From UBA6163 sp041753075 (GTDB taxonomy: Bacteria; Planctomycetota; Planctomycetia; Pirellulales; Pirellulaceae): a DNA stretch of 44,275 nucleotides. The DNA is taken from the NCBI GenBank assembly GCA_041753075.1, contig JBGSVE010000023.1, positions 1-44,275 on the forward strand, written 5' to 3'. Under the pieces are notes generated by a model. The model worked only from the letters and a program-made list of their open reading frames with translations. It ran no database searches and had not been told where the DNA came from. Shown piece after piece: positions 9,008-18,131 of the stretch (position 1 is its first letter; every line of letters starts with the position of its first letter). Made by a program: the position numbers and the translations under genes.

Positions 9008-9850
9008 TTGCTTAACCCGATTGGTGTGTTCGCTTCGGTCGATGCGGGCCTGGGAGTGTCTTGGGGTGTGATCCGCGAAATCGGTGTACCCACGGTCCAA
9101 CTGCATGCACCCCATCGTGGTTCGCGGTCGTCCGCGATGGCTGCCAAACTGCGATCACAAGTCGAGTCGATCGGCATTAAAGTCACCGCCGTGTTTGGAG
9201 GATTCGAGGGCGAAAGCTACGCCGACATCCCGACCGTTGGACGGACAATTGGGTTGGTGCCTGGCGAGACACGCCAATCGCGACTTGCTGAGATGATTGA
9301 GATCAGCGATTTTGCCAACGAGCTTGGTTGCGATACCGTGGCCTTGCACATTGGCGTCGTACCGCACGACCCCGCCAACGCGGATCGAATCAGCTTGATT
9401 GAAGCGACCCGCAAGCTGTGTGATTACTGTGAATCGAACGACCAGTTTTTGCATTTGGAAACTGGCCAGGAGACCGCCGAAGCGTTGATCGATTTTATTG
9501 AAGCCTGCGATCGTGACAATTTGCGGATCAACTTTGATCCGGCGAACATGATTCTTTACGGGATGGGAGAACCGCTCGTTGCTCTCCGCACGCTTGCTCC
9601 GTGGGTTCGTAGCGTGCATTGCAAAGACGCCACCTGGAGCGACCAGCCGGGTGTGACCTGGGGACGCGAAGTACCGCTTGGTGATGGAGCGGTCGACATC
9701 AAAGCCTACCTGCAAACGCTCGCCGAAATCGGTTACGACGGACCGCTGACGATCGAGCGCGAGATTGCACAGGATCCAGTTCGACAACTGCGCGAGGTCG
9801 GCGATGCAGTGCGGTTGTTGGAACAATATCGTGACGAGATCGTGAGTTAG
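9008..9850 (+). CDS. Xylose isomerase-like TIM-barrel sugar phosphate isomerase/epimerase
   Basis: A 280-residue protein of the AP-endonuclease-2/xylose isomerase-like fold. Probable metal ligands occur at VALHIGVVP, LHLETGQE, INFDPANM and VHCKDA, with a C-terminal GPLTIEREI strand that usually provides a glutamate. Such proteins isomerise or epimerise sugars or inositols; they are very numerous in planctomycetes and the substrate cannot be assigned. No signal peptide is seen. The only in-frame start before the conserved barrel is TTG 9008, with GGTGGGA just upstream. The stop codon abuts the start of the pyroglutamyl peptidase gene, so both are probably one transcript. Confidence 0.82.
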   Translation: MLNPIGVFASVDAGLGVSWGVIREIGVPTVQLHAPHRGSRSSAMAAKLRSQVESIGIKVTAVFGGFEGESYADIPTVGRTIGLVPGETRQSRLAEMIEISDFANELGCDTVALHIGVVPHDPANADRISLIEATRKLCDYCESNDQFLHLETGQETAEALIDFIEACDRDNLRINFDPANMILYGMGEPLVALRTLAPWVRSVHCKDATWSDQPGVTWGREVPLGDGAVDIKAYLQTLAEIGYDGPLTIEREIAQDPVRQLREVGDAVRLLEQYRDEIVS

Positions 9851-10438
9851 ATGACGCGCATCTTGTTAACGTCGTTTGAGCCATACGATCAGTGGGCGGA
9901 AAACAGTAGTTGGTTAACGGTGGTTGAATTGACTCGGTGGTTCGAGACGCGGTCAAAATTGGTGACGAGGCGTTATCCCGTTGATCTGCAGGCGGCCAGC
10001 GACCGTTTGCAAAAGGATTTACAGGAAGACTTCGACTACGCGATTCACCTTGGCCAAGCACCCGGCTCGGCCGTCATTCGCCTGGAGACCACGGGATTGA
10101 ATCTACGCACCGACGGCACCCCGCTTGTTGAAGGAGCGCCGGCGGCTTACTTGACTTCCGTACCGCTGGTGCAATTGCGTGACTTGTTATTGGCCGAGCG
10201 GATTCCGGTGGAGATATCGCATCATGCGGGCACCTATTTATGCAATGCGGTGCTTTATTTGAGCCAGCATTTTTCAAGCGAGTTTGGCTTGGCAACGAAA
10301 TCTTTTTTTGTGCATCTGCCGCTGGCTCCTCAACAGGTCGCCACCGCGCGATCGACGCTACCCAGCGCCAGCGCCGAAATGATGGCGCGGGCCATAGCGC
10401 AAATCATTCAGTCGCTGGAAGCTTCGCTGCTGGCCTGA
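9851..10438 (+). CDS. pcp: Pyroglutamyl-peptidase I (C15 cysteine peptidase)
   Basis: A 195-residue cytosolic peptidase that removes N-terminal pyroglutamate from peptides. The start has the family motif ILLTSFEPYD. The catalytic triad is recognisable as Glu79 (VIRLETTG), Cys131 (SHHAGTYLCNAVLY) and His155 (FFVHLPLAP). It is slightly shorter than typical 205-215 residue enzymes. The ATG follows directly after the TAG of the upstream isomerase-like gene. Its last 31 bp overlap the 3' end of the convergent tsaE gene. Confidence 0.85.
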   Translation: MTRILLTSFEPYDQWAENSSWLTVVELTRWFETRSKLVTRRYPVDLQAASDRLQKDLQEDFDYAIHLGQAPGSAVIRLETTGLNLRTDGTPLVEGAPAAYLTSVPLVQLRDLLLAERIPVEISHHAGTYLCNAVLYLSQHFSSEFGLATKSFFVHLPLAPQQVATARSTLPSASAEMMARAIAQIIQSLEASLLA

Positions 10439-10893
10439 AAGGCGGACGCGACGATTGCCAGTAAAGACTCGTCGCGGCAGAATGCGGTTACCTTGCGGAA
10501 ATCGGGTGGAGTTTCAATTTGTAAATTGATCGCGATGATGTCGCTAGGCATACAGCGGTCAATTCGACCCGGCCATTCGATCAACACCGTCGCATCCTCT
10601 TCAAGTAGTTCTTCGCCTCCCAGCTCGATGAACTCGTCTTCGTCCGCCAACCGATAGGCATCGATATGATGAATCTTGCGATCGCCAAAATAGGTCTGCA
10701 CGATGGTGAATGTCGGGCTGGTCACCAACGAAGTTTCAACACCGCAAGCCCCGGCGAAGGCTTGCACAAATCGGGTCTTACCGGCACCCAGAGTGCCTGA
10801 CAATCCAATGACCACTCGCTTTGGCAACCGCGCGGCCAACGTCACGGCAAGCATCTCAAGTTGGTGTTGATCGATTTGGTTCAGCGTTGACAA
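10408..10893 (-). CDS. tsaE: tRNA threonylcarbamoyladenosine biosynthesis ATPase TsaE
   Basis: A 161-residue P-loop ATPase. Walker A is GTLGAGKT (residues 33-40), followed by SPTFTIVQTYFG, then HIDAYRL and the LIEWPGRI motif, all diagnostic of TsaE. It acts with TsaB and TsaD to transfer the threonylcarbamoyl group to A37 of ANN-decoding tRNAs and is essential in most bacteria. Neither partner is in this window. The 3' end overlaps the convergent pcp gene by 31 bp. Confidence 0.93.
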   Translation of the reverse strand: MSTLNQIDQHQLEMLAVTLAARLPKRVVIGLSGTLGAGKTRFVQAFAGACGVETSLVTSPTFTIVQTYFGDRKIHHIDAYRLADEDEFIELGGEELLEEDATVLIEWPGRIDRCMPSDIIAINLQIETPPDFRKVTAFCRDESLLAIVASAFQASSEASSD

Positions 10894-10920
10894 TCGAGAT
10901 CAGCCCTTTTGAAACACGTT

Positions 10921-12012
10921 CTAACGTAGCGGACTGTTCTGTTGAGCAACGTTGGCGAACGCGGGAATCTCGAACACACTGAATTCGCCCCAGACCGGAC
11001 GGTGGTCGCTGACCATTGCCGCTTGCTCGGGCGTCAGTCCCAAGTCGCGTTCGTAGTCGATTACACCAAAGACACCGGAGAATTCGGCGGTCGTGTTGCG
11101 ATCCATCAAGATGTGATCGTAGGTTTTTGTTCCCGCAGTGTTCGTGGGTGTGTTGCCAGCGATCGAATACATCCCGGGGATCTGGCCAAGTTCGCCGAGG
11201 TGGGCGACATCGACGTTCAGATCACCGACCATGAACACGTCTTCTTCGCCGCGACGACCGTATTCATAATCGCGTACGCGAACGAACACGTCATCAAGCA
11301 CATTCATCTCGTTCAGTTCACCCTTGGTCGTTACTTCATCGGGATCGGTGTGTCCATTGATAACGGTAAAGCGAAACGGTGCGCGACCTTGCGCCGCAGG
11401 AACTCGCGTTTCAAACGACGCCACCATCGGTTCGCGGTGCATTCGATCGGGACTTGATGTTCCATCGCCATCCATCACGACGTAGGTTGAGTCGGGGATG
11501 ATTCGCATTCGCTGGGTGTCCCAGACGAAGCCATATTGCTCGCGATGAGTCGTTCGACCAATCGGCTCGCTCAATGTCGCGTCATACTGCAGACCGCTGC
11601 GATTGATCAAATCGACCAGCTTTGCGATCGGCATGGCTTGCGGCGACTGGACTTCTTGGATCGCAACGAGATCAAAATTGGAAACGATCTTTGCGAGTGC
11701 CTGCATCACGTTCGCGTTGGACGCTTTTTTCTCGCCGAAGTTCTGGATATTGAAGGTTGCGATCCGAATGCGGTCCGGTGCACGAGCGGCGGATTGGTCC
11801 AATCGTACCGGTGTGATTGTTGTGGTCGGATCGTCTTTGCCGCCGAGTTGTGCGGTGAGCGAACCGAGATCAAGACTCGACAGATTCACGCGTCCGGTCA
11901 GGACCATGAACGCGGACGCGATCAGCCCCACAATGCTCACCGACGGCCCAAAGAACCGGACCGGTGAGATCTGTTTGGCGACGAATCGCTTACCCAAGCG
12001 CAACAATGGCAT
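10921..12012 (-). CDS. Membrane-anchored endonuclease/exonuclease/phosphatase family protein
   Basis: A 363-residue protein with one N-terminal membrane helix (about residues 23-42) and then a DNase I-like domain. Motifs in order are IATFNIQNFG (metal-binding Asn), IQEVQS (metal-binding Glu), VINGHTDPDE, MVGDLNVD (catalytic Asp and Asn), and VSDHRPVWGEF (catalytic His). Family members cut DNA or RNA, or hydrolyse phospholipid or inositol phosphates. The membrane anchor puts the catalytic domain outside the cytoplasm, which fits nutrient scavenging from nucleic acids, but this is inference. Confidence 0.85.
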   Translation of the reverse strand: MPLLRLGKRFVAKQISPVRFFGPSVSIVGLIASAFMVLTGRVNLSSLDLGSLTAQLGGKDDPTTTITPVRLDQSAARAPDRIRIATFNIQNFGEKKASNANVMQALAKIVSNFDLVAIQEVQSPQAMPIAKLVDLINRSGLQYDATLSEPIGRTTHREQYGFVWDTQRMRIIPDSTYVVMDGDGTSSPDRMHREPMVASFETRVPAAQGRAPFRFTVINGHTDPDEVTTKGELNEMNVLDDVFVRVRDYEYGRRGEEDVFMVGDLNVDVAHLGELGQIPGMYSIAGNTPTNTAGTKTYDHILMDRNTTAEFSGVFGVIDYERDLGLTPEQAAMVSDHRPVWGEFSVFEIPAFANVAQQNSPLR

Positions 12013-12060
12013 CGCGTTCGGCCTCCCTGCCGATATCGATGGTCGTCAACGATCTTTATT

Positions 12061-12116
12061 GTGTTCCACGACGCTCCGCTGTCGTGACTTCACGACGGCG
12101 GAGCGTCGTGGAACAC
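12061..12116. repeat. 56-bp near-perfect palindrome (26-bp stem, 4-base loop)
   Basis: The 19-base arm at 12061-12079 (GTGTTCCACGACGCTCCGC) pairs perfectly with 12098-12116. One T-G wobble follows, then GTCGTG (12081-12086) pairs with CACGAC (12091-12096) around an ACTT loop. Each half can also fold alone, CACGAC with GTCGTG. It lies between the HEAT-repeat gene and the endonuclease gene, both on the minus strand. It has no T tract typical of a terminator and looks like a small dispersed palindromic element, but it could also stop transcription. Confidence 0.8.
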
Positions 12117-12150
12117 TTTCCCAAGTCCTAAACGGGCAGTTCGGGCAGCA

Positions 12151-12687
12151 TCATGCCGCGCGGCCTGCCAGTGAATGAATCGCGCTGGCAGCGAGGCGTT
12201 GTAAGCGCGGTGGATCGTCCGTGGTGATCTGTTTCAGTGCGTTGATCGCCGATTGGGCTGGCGGGCCAATTTCGGCAATCGCCCAGGCGGCTCGTTCGCG
12301 CGCCGCTAAGCATGGCGAATCGAGCAGACAACTGGCCAGCGCCGCCGTGGCTGCGGATGCCGAGGTGCCCAGTCGGCCCAGCATCGTTGCCGACCAATAC
12401 TCGACCTCGCCGTCTTTGGTCTCACGCAACAGCCGGATCAACTCGGGGACTTCGTCCACCGACGGCTTGATAGTCGACTCCAATGCCTCACAGCTCCAAT
12501 TGCGGATCGATTCCTGATTGTCAGCAACCAAACCGATCACCTTGCCCGTGATTCCCGAATACTCGCGCCGCGATTGCGAAATTTGGCGAATCGCATTGCC
12601 GCGACGCTCGGCGTCTTGGTGTGTTAATTCGAAAATCAAGACCAACAGCGGTTCATCAACCTGGGACATTTCGAAGCGGCTCTGCAT
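12151..12687 (-). CDS. HEAT-repeat protein
   Basis: A 178-residue protein of alpha-helical HEAT-like repeats: RNWSCEALES, EYWSATMLGRLG, ARERAAWAIAEIGP and LQRLAASAIHSLAG mark successive helix pairs. It has no signal peptide or membrane segment. HEAT scaffolds mediate protein contacts, so no reaction is implied. The start is ATG 12687 or the second ATG six codons later. The only neighbour on the same strand downstream is the endonuclease-like gene, separated by the long palindrome. Confidence 0.75.
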   Translation of the reverse strand: MQSRFEMSQVDEPLLVLIFELTHQDAERRGNAIRQISQSRREYSGITGKVIGLVADNQESIRNWSCEALESTIKPSVDEVPELIRLLRETKDGEVEYWSATMLGRLGTSASAATAALASCLLDSPCLAARERAAWAIAEIGPPAQSAINALKQITTDDPPRLQRLAASAIHSLAGRAA

Positions 12688-12757
12688 GGGGCGGGTAAAA
12701 ACAATTGACTACCCCTACTTCCGTACAAGAAATCGTCCGCCCAATGCAACAGCGATA

Positions 12758-14572
12758 CTATCGCGCTAGCAAAGCAAAGAGAAAATCGCGATTCGCGTTG
12801 GTTGAAGACGAGGTGGTCACAACCGGCGGCGTGGTCGTGATCGGTGGTGCCGCGAAGTATTTGGAAACGTTGTTAACGACGATTTCGCTTGAGCGGCTGC
12901 GGCCAGCTTGGCTCAGACTAAGCTGCACTTGGCCACCGGTACCGTTGTAACCATCGACCAAAATCTGGTAGGTCGTGCCCTTGGTGGCGGTAAACGACGC
13001 ACGGCTGGTCAATTGTCCGGCGGCTAGGTTTTCATCATCGTTGCCGGTGACCAATCGCAGCCGGCTGAGCTGCGTTCCGGTGTAGACGCCAAGCGTGGTG
13101 TCAAAGTCACTGCCCGAGGTTGCCAGCGTTACCGTACCCGATGACGGAGCCTTCCATGAGTACCAAATGCTTTTGCCACCAGGAACGCTCGCCGCACTGG
13201 GTTCGCCGCTTTCCCGCGTTGCCGAGATCGAAGTTCCCGTGACGATAACACCGGTGCCGGTGATCGTTTGGCGATTGGCAAAACTGTCGTTCGAGCGCGC
13301 CACGTCGTTGTCGGCAATCACGATCGTCGACGAGCGCAACGACGCGTTTGTGTTGTAGGCGGCGCTGGCGTTGACGGTGAAAATCGCGGTTTCAGTACCT
13401 TCGACGATCGAATCATCGCGCGGTGTAAAGCGAACCCTCACTGATGACACTCTGGCAGGAATCGTGATCGAAGATGGCACGGTGCCATAGTCCACGCCGT
13501 TGGTCGCCGACCCCGCGATGGCAAGCGAAACGGTTAGCGCTGCGCTAGTGGAACCTGTTCGCGAAATCACGAATTCACCGCGATTGGATGACTGGGACGA
13601 ACGTCGTTCGCCTGCATTAGCATCGGTCGCGCGAATTGAAACGGTTGGCAATTCCGGTGACGGTTGCGGAACGGGCTGTGGGCTCGGTGTTGGCGTTGGG
13701 GTGGGTGTGCCCGTCGAACCAACGATTGAATCGATCCAGCTTTTATACGCGTCGACGCGTGTGTCAAAAGAGTTGTCACCGATTGCCGAGTTCACGCTGG
13801 TGCCGCCCGATGTCACGCCCGCAACGTAGTAAACACCGCCCACGTTCAGAAACGCGGGACCACCGGAATCGCCTGGCGCAGTGTTGCTTTCGCTGGCATT
13901 GTCGTAGCGCCAACCCACGATCGTTTGCGAAACGCGATCGATCGGCGTGGTCCCTGATCGCTTGGTACCAAACGTTCCGTCGGCACCCCCATTTGACGCG
14001 CGACCGCCGCCAAATCCAACGAGCGTCAGCGTCTCGCCGACCCGCGGCGTCGATCGGTAAATTGGCGACGCAGCGACATCAGTCACGGGACGACTGAGCT
14101 TATACAACGCGATGTCGTTGGCTTGGTCGGTGCCGAGCCGATTAATGTTGTAGCTCGGATGCACGATCACTTGGCTGGTGCCATACGTCGTGCCGTTGAT
14201 GTTAAAGCGACCGGATGTGTTGGCAACGTCATCAGCACAATGGGCGGCGGTTAAGACAAATTCGCTGCTGATCAAAGTGCCGCTACAAAACCCGCCGCGA
14301 GTATCGCCGACAATTCCAACGGACGGGAAACTGCTTGATGTTGTATTGCCGGTTCCTTGCGGCGTGACGATTCGTGACACCGCTGCGGGAACCATGTCGC
14401 TTTGTTCGGAATGCGGTGATGCGAAAATTGCGGCCGCCAGCATCGATCGCTGCTCCAACCATTGGGCTTGGCAAACACGCCGAGTTGAGCGTCGTTGCCG
14501 CCGCGGTTGTTTGCGCCCGACGACGATTTTTTGCAGCGAATTTAAATAAGTTGCCAAGACCTGCGCGACCAT
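12758..14572 (-). CDS. Trypsin-like serine protease with Calx-beta and PPC-like domains
   Basis: A 604-residue secreted protease. The N-terminal segment is basic and ends in QWLEQRSMLAAA (about residues 37-48), the planctomycete 'LEPR-x-LA' motif found at the start of many surface proteins. The S1 domain follows, with catalytic His111 (LTAAHC), Asp153 (NDIALYKL) and Ser236 (PGDSGGP). A Thr-Pro linker leads to a Calx-beta-like domain (GVDYGTVPSSITIP ... IADND), then a PPC-like beta domain (SIWYSWKAPSSGTVTLATSG ... YQILVDGY). These domains usually bind calcium or aid secretion. The frame is open to TTG 14617, but ATG 14572 has GGAA upstream. Confidence 0.87.
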   Translation of the reverse strand: MVAQVLATYLNSLQKIVVGRKQPRRQRRSTRRVCQAQWLEQRSMLAAAIFASPHSEQSDMVPAAVSRIVTPQGTGNTTSSSFPSVGIVGDTRGGFCSGTLISSEFVLTAAHCADDVANTSGRFNINGTTYGTSQVIVHPSYNINRLGTDQANDIALYKLSRPVTDVAASPIYRSTPRVGETLTLVGFGGGRASNGGADGTFGTKRSGTTPIDRVSQTIVGWRYDNASESNTAPGDSGGPAFLNVGGVYYVAGVTSGGTSVNSAIGDNSFDTRVDAYKSWIDSIVGSTGTPTPTPTPSPQPVPQPSPELPTVSIRATDANAGERRSSQSSNRGEFVISRTGSTSAALTVSLAIAGSATNGVDYGTVPSSITIPARVSSVRVRFTPRDDSIVEGTETAIFTVNASAAYNTNASLRSSTIVIADNDVARSNDSFANRQTITGTGVIVTGTSISATRESGEPSAASVPGGKSIWYSWKAPSSGTVTLATSGSDFDTTLGVYTGTQLSRLRLVTGNDDENLAAGQLTSRASFTATKGTTYQILVDGYNGTGGQVQLSLSQAGRSRSSEIVVNNVSKYFAAPPITTTPPVVTTSSSTNANRDFLFALLAR

Positions 14573-14790
14573 TTGGCGATTCCGTTGGATGAAAAGTTCG
14601 GTGGTGAGCCAGCGCAACCAGCGATTGCCGCTAGCTTGGCGTCCCCGATCTGAAAGGTAGGTCGCAAACCGTCTTTGTGTCGGGATTTTCTGGATAATTC
14701 GACAATTGACTTCTCTTTCGCCGCAATCGCTCGATTCGGTACAAGTGGTCGTTAATCAATTGTCAGGCGAAACCGCGGGAGTAGGCGACC

Positions 14791-16521
14791 ATGAGCACCG
14801 GACGGCGACAAAGCGTTGAATCGCGTCGGCGTCGCGTGCTGTATCAGACGACGCTTGATTCCACCCCCGAAACGGCCGCCCAACGGCGCGAGTCCGAAAA
14901 ACGGCGCGAAGCCAGACGACCAACAGCAAGCTACGGAGCCAACGTGAATCGCCGATTGCGCGGACGCTGGTTCTCGCTCGTGCCCGTTCGCAAGCGGACA
15001 ATGACCATTTGCGGAGCCGTGATTCTTGCCGTGCCTGTGGGATTGGTATTGTTGCACTGGGCGACCGAAGCTTGGCCCGCACTGGCCTACAACGCTGAAT
15101 TGGCGCGGCCACTGCGGCTCGATCGGGCGGACGGTTTCGGTGCCTGGGCCAGGACATTTTTTCTGGCCGCTGGCGCGGCGACGGCGCTGTTGGTCTACCA
15201 GCTACGACGCTACAAGGTTGACGATTACAAAGGCCATTATCGCATCTGGCGATTGGTCATCATTCTGCTCGGCGTGATGAGCGTTCACTCGATCTGCGAC
15301 TTGGTGTCCTGGAGCGGTGCGATCATTGATGCGTCGCTAGGCAAACGCACGGCGCTGGCCGGTGCCGATTGGGTGCGCATCGTTTTAACCGTCGGTGGCG
15401 GTGCCCTTGCGCTGCGTTTGGTTGCGGAAGTGTACCGCTCAAAATTAGCAATCTCAATGATGTTGATCGCGGTCGCCTGCTTTGCCACACCGCTGATGAG
15501 TCACTGGAAATTTTTTGACGCGGCAACACTTTACGGCTCGATTACGCTGACCTCGGCACCGCTGGTCGGTGCCGCAACATTGTGGGTTTCGCTCGCCGGC
15601 TACCTGCGGATGCTGTTTCGCGAAGTGCGCGGTATGGATGAATCGACCGAGGTGACTGCTGAGTCGCTCGAGCGGAAATCGCCGGTGTCAAAAGCAACCG
15701 CCGCGCGAACCGAATCGACCTCGCCCGAATCGATATCGCCGGAGCCGGCACGACAGTGGTTCGGACTGCGGAAAGCGAAGCCGAATGTTATTGCCGCTGA
15801 GGTTATCGCCGCCGAGTCGCCGCGCCCTCGTCGCGCCCAGGTCGAGAAGTCCAATAGCGAAACAACGACTGCAAAACGACCGGCGGCAGTGAAGGTATCA
15901 ATGCCAACTCGCTCGTTCGCATCGCGGCTGTGGCCGTTTGGTCGATCGACGAAAAAACCTGCCACAGCGTTATCTCCAACGAGTGCGAACACGACCGAAA
16001 CGTCGTCGGTGCCGGTTGCCAAATCGGCGATGCCTGTTGCCTCCGCGCCAACACCGACTGCAGCCGCGAGCGCAAAACCGGCGATTGCCGAAAAACCGGC
16101 AACGCCGAAAGTCGCCGCCGAACCCAAGCCACGTCGTGCCTGGTTTTCGTTTGGTCGATCATCCAAACCCGCGAAAGCTGCCACCACACCAGCCGCCGCG
16201 AAAACGAACGCCACCGCTGGCTCCAAAGCGGCAACGCCAAGCACCGCGCCAGAGAAGCCAGCCGCTGACGCTAAGTCGCCAGCAAAGCCCGAAAAACGCG
16301 GCATCGGAAGCTGGCTACGGCGAGATTCGGCGAGCAAGCCTGCACCGGTGACCACCAAGGCCGCCGCCGTTTCCAGCACACGGCCAACCACGGGCCAGCC
16401 GTCCGAAGCCGACGACGATGAGGGTGACGTCGACGACGATTCAGTCGATTGGGGTTCGATGAACAAATCCGAACGGCGGCGAATGCGCAAGGAAATGAAG
16501 CGTGGCGGGCGGGCCGCATAG
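14791..16521 (+). CDS. Unknown multi-pass membrane protein with long Ala/Pro/Lys-rich tail
   Basis: A 576-residue protein I do not recognise. Residues 1-65 are very basic. About six hydrophobic segments span residues 70-275 (for example MTICGAVILAVPVGLVLL and WRLVIILLGVMSVHSICDLV). The remaining 300 residues are low complexity, rich in Ala, Pro, Lys and Ser, with three spaced W-F/P-F-G-R-S-like motifs (LWPFGRSTKK, WFSFGRSSK, SWLRRDSAS) and end in a basic stretch after an acidic run (DDDEGDVDDDS). Such tails occur in planctomycete membrane proteins of unknown role. gltX follows 56 bp downstream. A 340-residue antisense frame over the tail is a composition artefact. Confidence 0.7.
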   Translation: MSTGRRQSVESRRRRVLYQTTLDSTPETAAQRRESEKRREARRPTASYGANVNRRLRGRWFSLVPVRKRTMTICGAVILAVPVGLVLLHWATEAWPALAYNAELARPLRLDRADGFGAWARTFFLAAGAATALLVYQLRRYKVDDYKGHYRIWRLVIILLGVMSVHSICDLVSWSGAIIDASLGKRTALAGADWVRIVLTVGGGALALRLVAEVYRSKLAISMMLIAVACFATPLMSHWKFFDAATLYGSITLTSAPLVGAATLWVSLAGYLRMLFREVRGMDESTEVTAESLERKSPVSKATAARTESTSPESISPEPARQWFGLRKAKPNVIAAEVIAAESPRPRRAQVEKSNSETTTAKRPAAVKVSMPTRSFASRLWPFGRSTKKPATALSPTSANTTETSSVPVAKSAMPVASAPTPTAAASAKPAIAEKPATPKVAAEPKPRRAWFSFGRSSKPAKAATTPAAAKTNATAGSKAATPSTAPEKPAADAKSPAKPEKRGIGSWLRRDSASKPAPVTTKAAAVSSTRPTTGQPSEADDDEGDVDDDSVDWGSMNKSERRRMRKEMKRGGRAA

Positions 16522-16577
16522 TCTGGCGGTTTCGGTTTTGCTAACGTGATCGGCTTTCCTCGCCACGTTAGGTCACC

Positions 16578-18131
16578 ATGATTCGCACCCGATTCGCTCC
16601 CAGCCCCACCGGATACCTCCACATCGGCGGCGTTCGTACCGCGTTGTTCAATTGGCTATTGGCGCGCCAGTCCGGTGGCCAGTTCATTTTGCGGATCGAC
16701 GACACCGACCAACAACGCAACGTCCAAGCCGCGATCGCGCCAATCCTTGACGGCTTTCGTTGGCTGGGGTTGGACTGGAACGAAGGGCCTGAAGTCGGCG
16801 GACCGTACGCGCCCTATTACCAATCCCAGCGCGCCGCGTCACATCAAGCCGCCGCGGCGCGGTTGGTCGAGCTTGGTCATGCGTATCGCGACTACTCGCG
16901 CCCCGAGGAACTGCAACAACTGCGCGAGCAAGCCGATCGAGACAAGGTCCAATTTGTTTATGATCGTCGTTGGATGGCCGCCGACGATGCCGAGGCAGCA
17001 GCGTTTGAGTCCGAGGGGCGATCCGCGACGGTTCGACTTAAAATGCCTCGCTCGGGTGATTGTGTGATTCAAGACATCGTTCGCGGTGAAGTCAAAGTCC
17101 AATGGGCCAGCGAACCCGATCATGTGATCCAGCGGACCGATGGAAGTTGCTTGTATCACTTGGCAAGCGTCGTCGATGACCACGAACTAAATATCACGCA
17201 TGTCGTTCGCGCCGAAGAACACTTGCCCAATACGCCCCGACAGATTTTTATTCTCGAGTCGCTTGGCTACCCGCGACCGATCTATGCCCACCTGCCGTAT
17301 GTCGCCGAACCAGGTGGCACGGCCAAAATGAGCAAACGCAAGCTCAAGCAGTACATCAAGAACCAAGACTTCGCGGCGCTGCTCCGTCACGGCGAGCGGA
17401 TTGCCGATCGTGCCAAGCGACCACGCAACGAAGATACCTTCAATCCCGTGATCATCGATTTTTATCGCGAGATCGGTTTCTTGCCCGAGGCGATTCTGAA
17501 CTACCTGTTGCTAGTCGGTTGGTCGCTCGATGGGGAACGCGAAAAGTTCACCGTCGCGGAAATGATCGAGTCGTTTACGCTCCAGCGAGTCACCAAGGCA
17601 CCGGCAAGTTTTGATCCCCAGAAGCTGATGTCGTTTCAAGCCGATCGAATGGCGCAACTTGACGTCGCGACCAAGACCACCATGGCGATGCCGTTTCTGG
17701 TCTCAGCCGGCTGGGTCAATGAGCCCGGTGACCATGATCGCGTCGCAACGATCGTTGCCGCCGCCGGTGAGCGAATCAAGGTTGCCGGAGACATTCTTGA
17801 TTTCGATTATTGCTTCGTCTCGGCGGATGCGATTGCTTACGATGACAAGGCATTCGAAAAGCGAATCGCCAAAGCCGACGGTGCGACCTCGTTGTTGTCT
17901 ACGTTCGCAAACCAAATCGATGTGATCGAGCCATTCGATGCCGCAACCTGCGAAAGTGGCTTGAAACAGTTTTGCACGGACCAGGGTATCGAGATTGGCC
18001 AAATCATCCACGCATTGCGTGTCGCGGTGACCGGTACGGCGGCTGGGTTCGGCATGTTCGATACGCTCGCGATCGTCGGACGCGATGAAGTTCGCAAACG
18101 GATTGACCGCGCGATCAAGTTGGCCGGTTAA
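16578..18131 (+). CDS. gltX: Glutamyl-tRNA synthetase
   Basis: A 517-residue class I aminoacyl-tRNA synthetase that charges tRNA-Glu. The N-terminus reads RFAPSPTGYLHIGGVRTAL, with the HIGH-type signature at His15, and the second signature is KMSKRK near residue 250. The catalytic core and an alpha-helical anticodon-binding C-terminal half are both present. Length is normal for bacterial GltX. Whether it is discriminating (Glu) or also charges tRNA-Gln cannot be told from the motifs. It is followed by 325 bp without genes. Confidence 0.95.
   Translation: MIRTRFAPSPTGYLHIGGVRTALFNWLLARQSGGQFILRIDDTDQQRNVQAAIAPILDGFRWLGLDWNEGPEVGGPYAPYYQSQRAASHQAAAARLVELGHAYRDYSRPEELQQLREQADRDKVQFVYDRRWMAADDAEAAAFESEGRSATVRLKMPRSGDCVIQDIVRGEVKVQWASEPDHVIQRTDGSCLYHLASVVDDHELNITHVVRAEEHLPNTPRQIFILESLGYPRPIYAHLPYVAEPGGTAKMSKRKLKQYIKNQDFAALLRHGERIADRAKRPRNEDTFNPVIIDFYREIGFLPEAILNYLLLVGWSLDGEREKFTVAEMIESFTLQRVTKAPASFDPQKLMSFQADRMAQLDVATKTTMAMPFLVSAGWVNEPGDHDRVATIVAAAGERIKVAGDILDFDYCFVSADAIAYDDKAFEKRIAKADGATSLLSTFANQIDVIEPFDAATCESGLKQFCTDQGIEIGQIIHALRVAVTGTAAGFGMFDTLAIVGRDEVRKRIDRAIKLAG

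Noticed and set aside
9155..9826. Antisense 223-residue open frame over the isomerase-like gene
   Set aside because: The sense frame has clear family motifs and the antisense one has none.
15600..16622. Antisense 340-residue open frame over the membrane-protein tail
   Set aside because: It arises from the GC-rich Ala/Lys/Pro codons of the sense tail, overlaps the gltX start, and has a composition of long low-complexity Val/Ala/Gly runs with no known motif.
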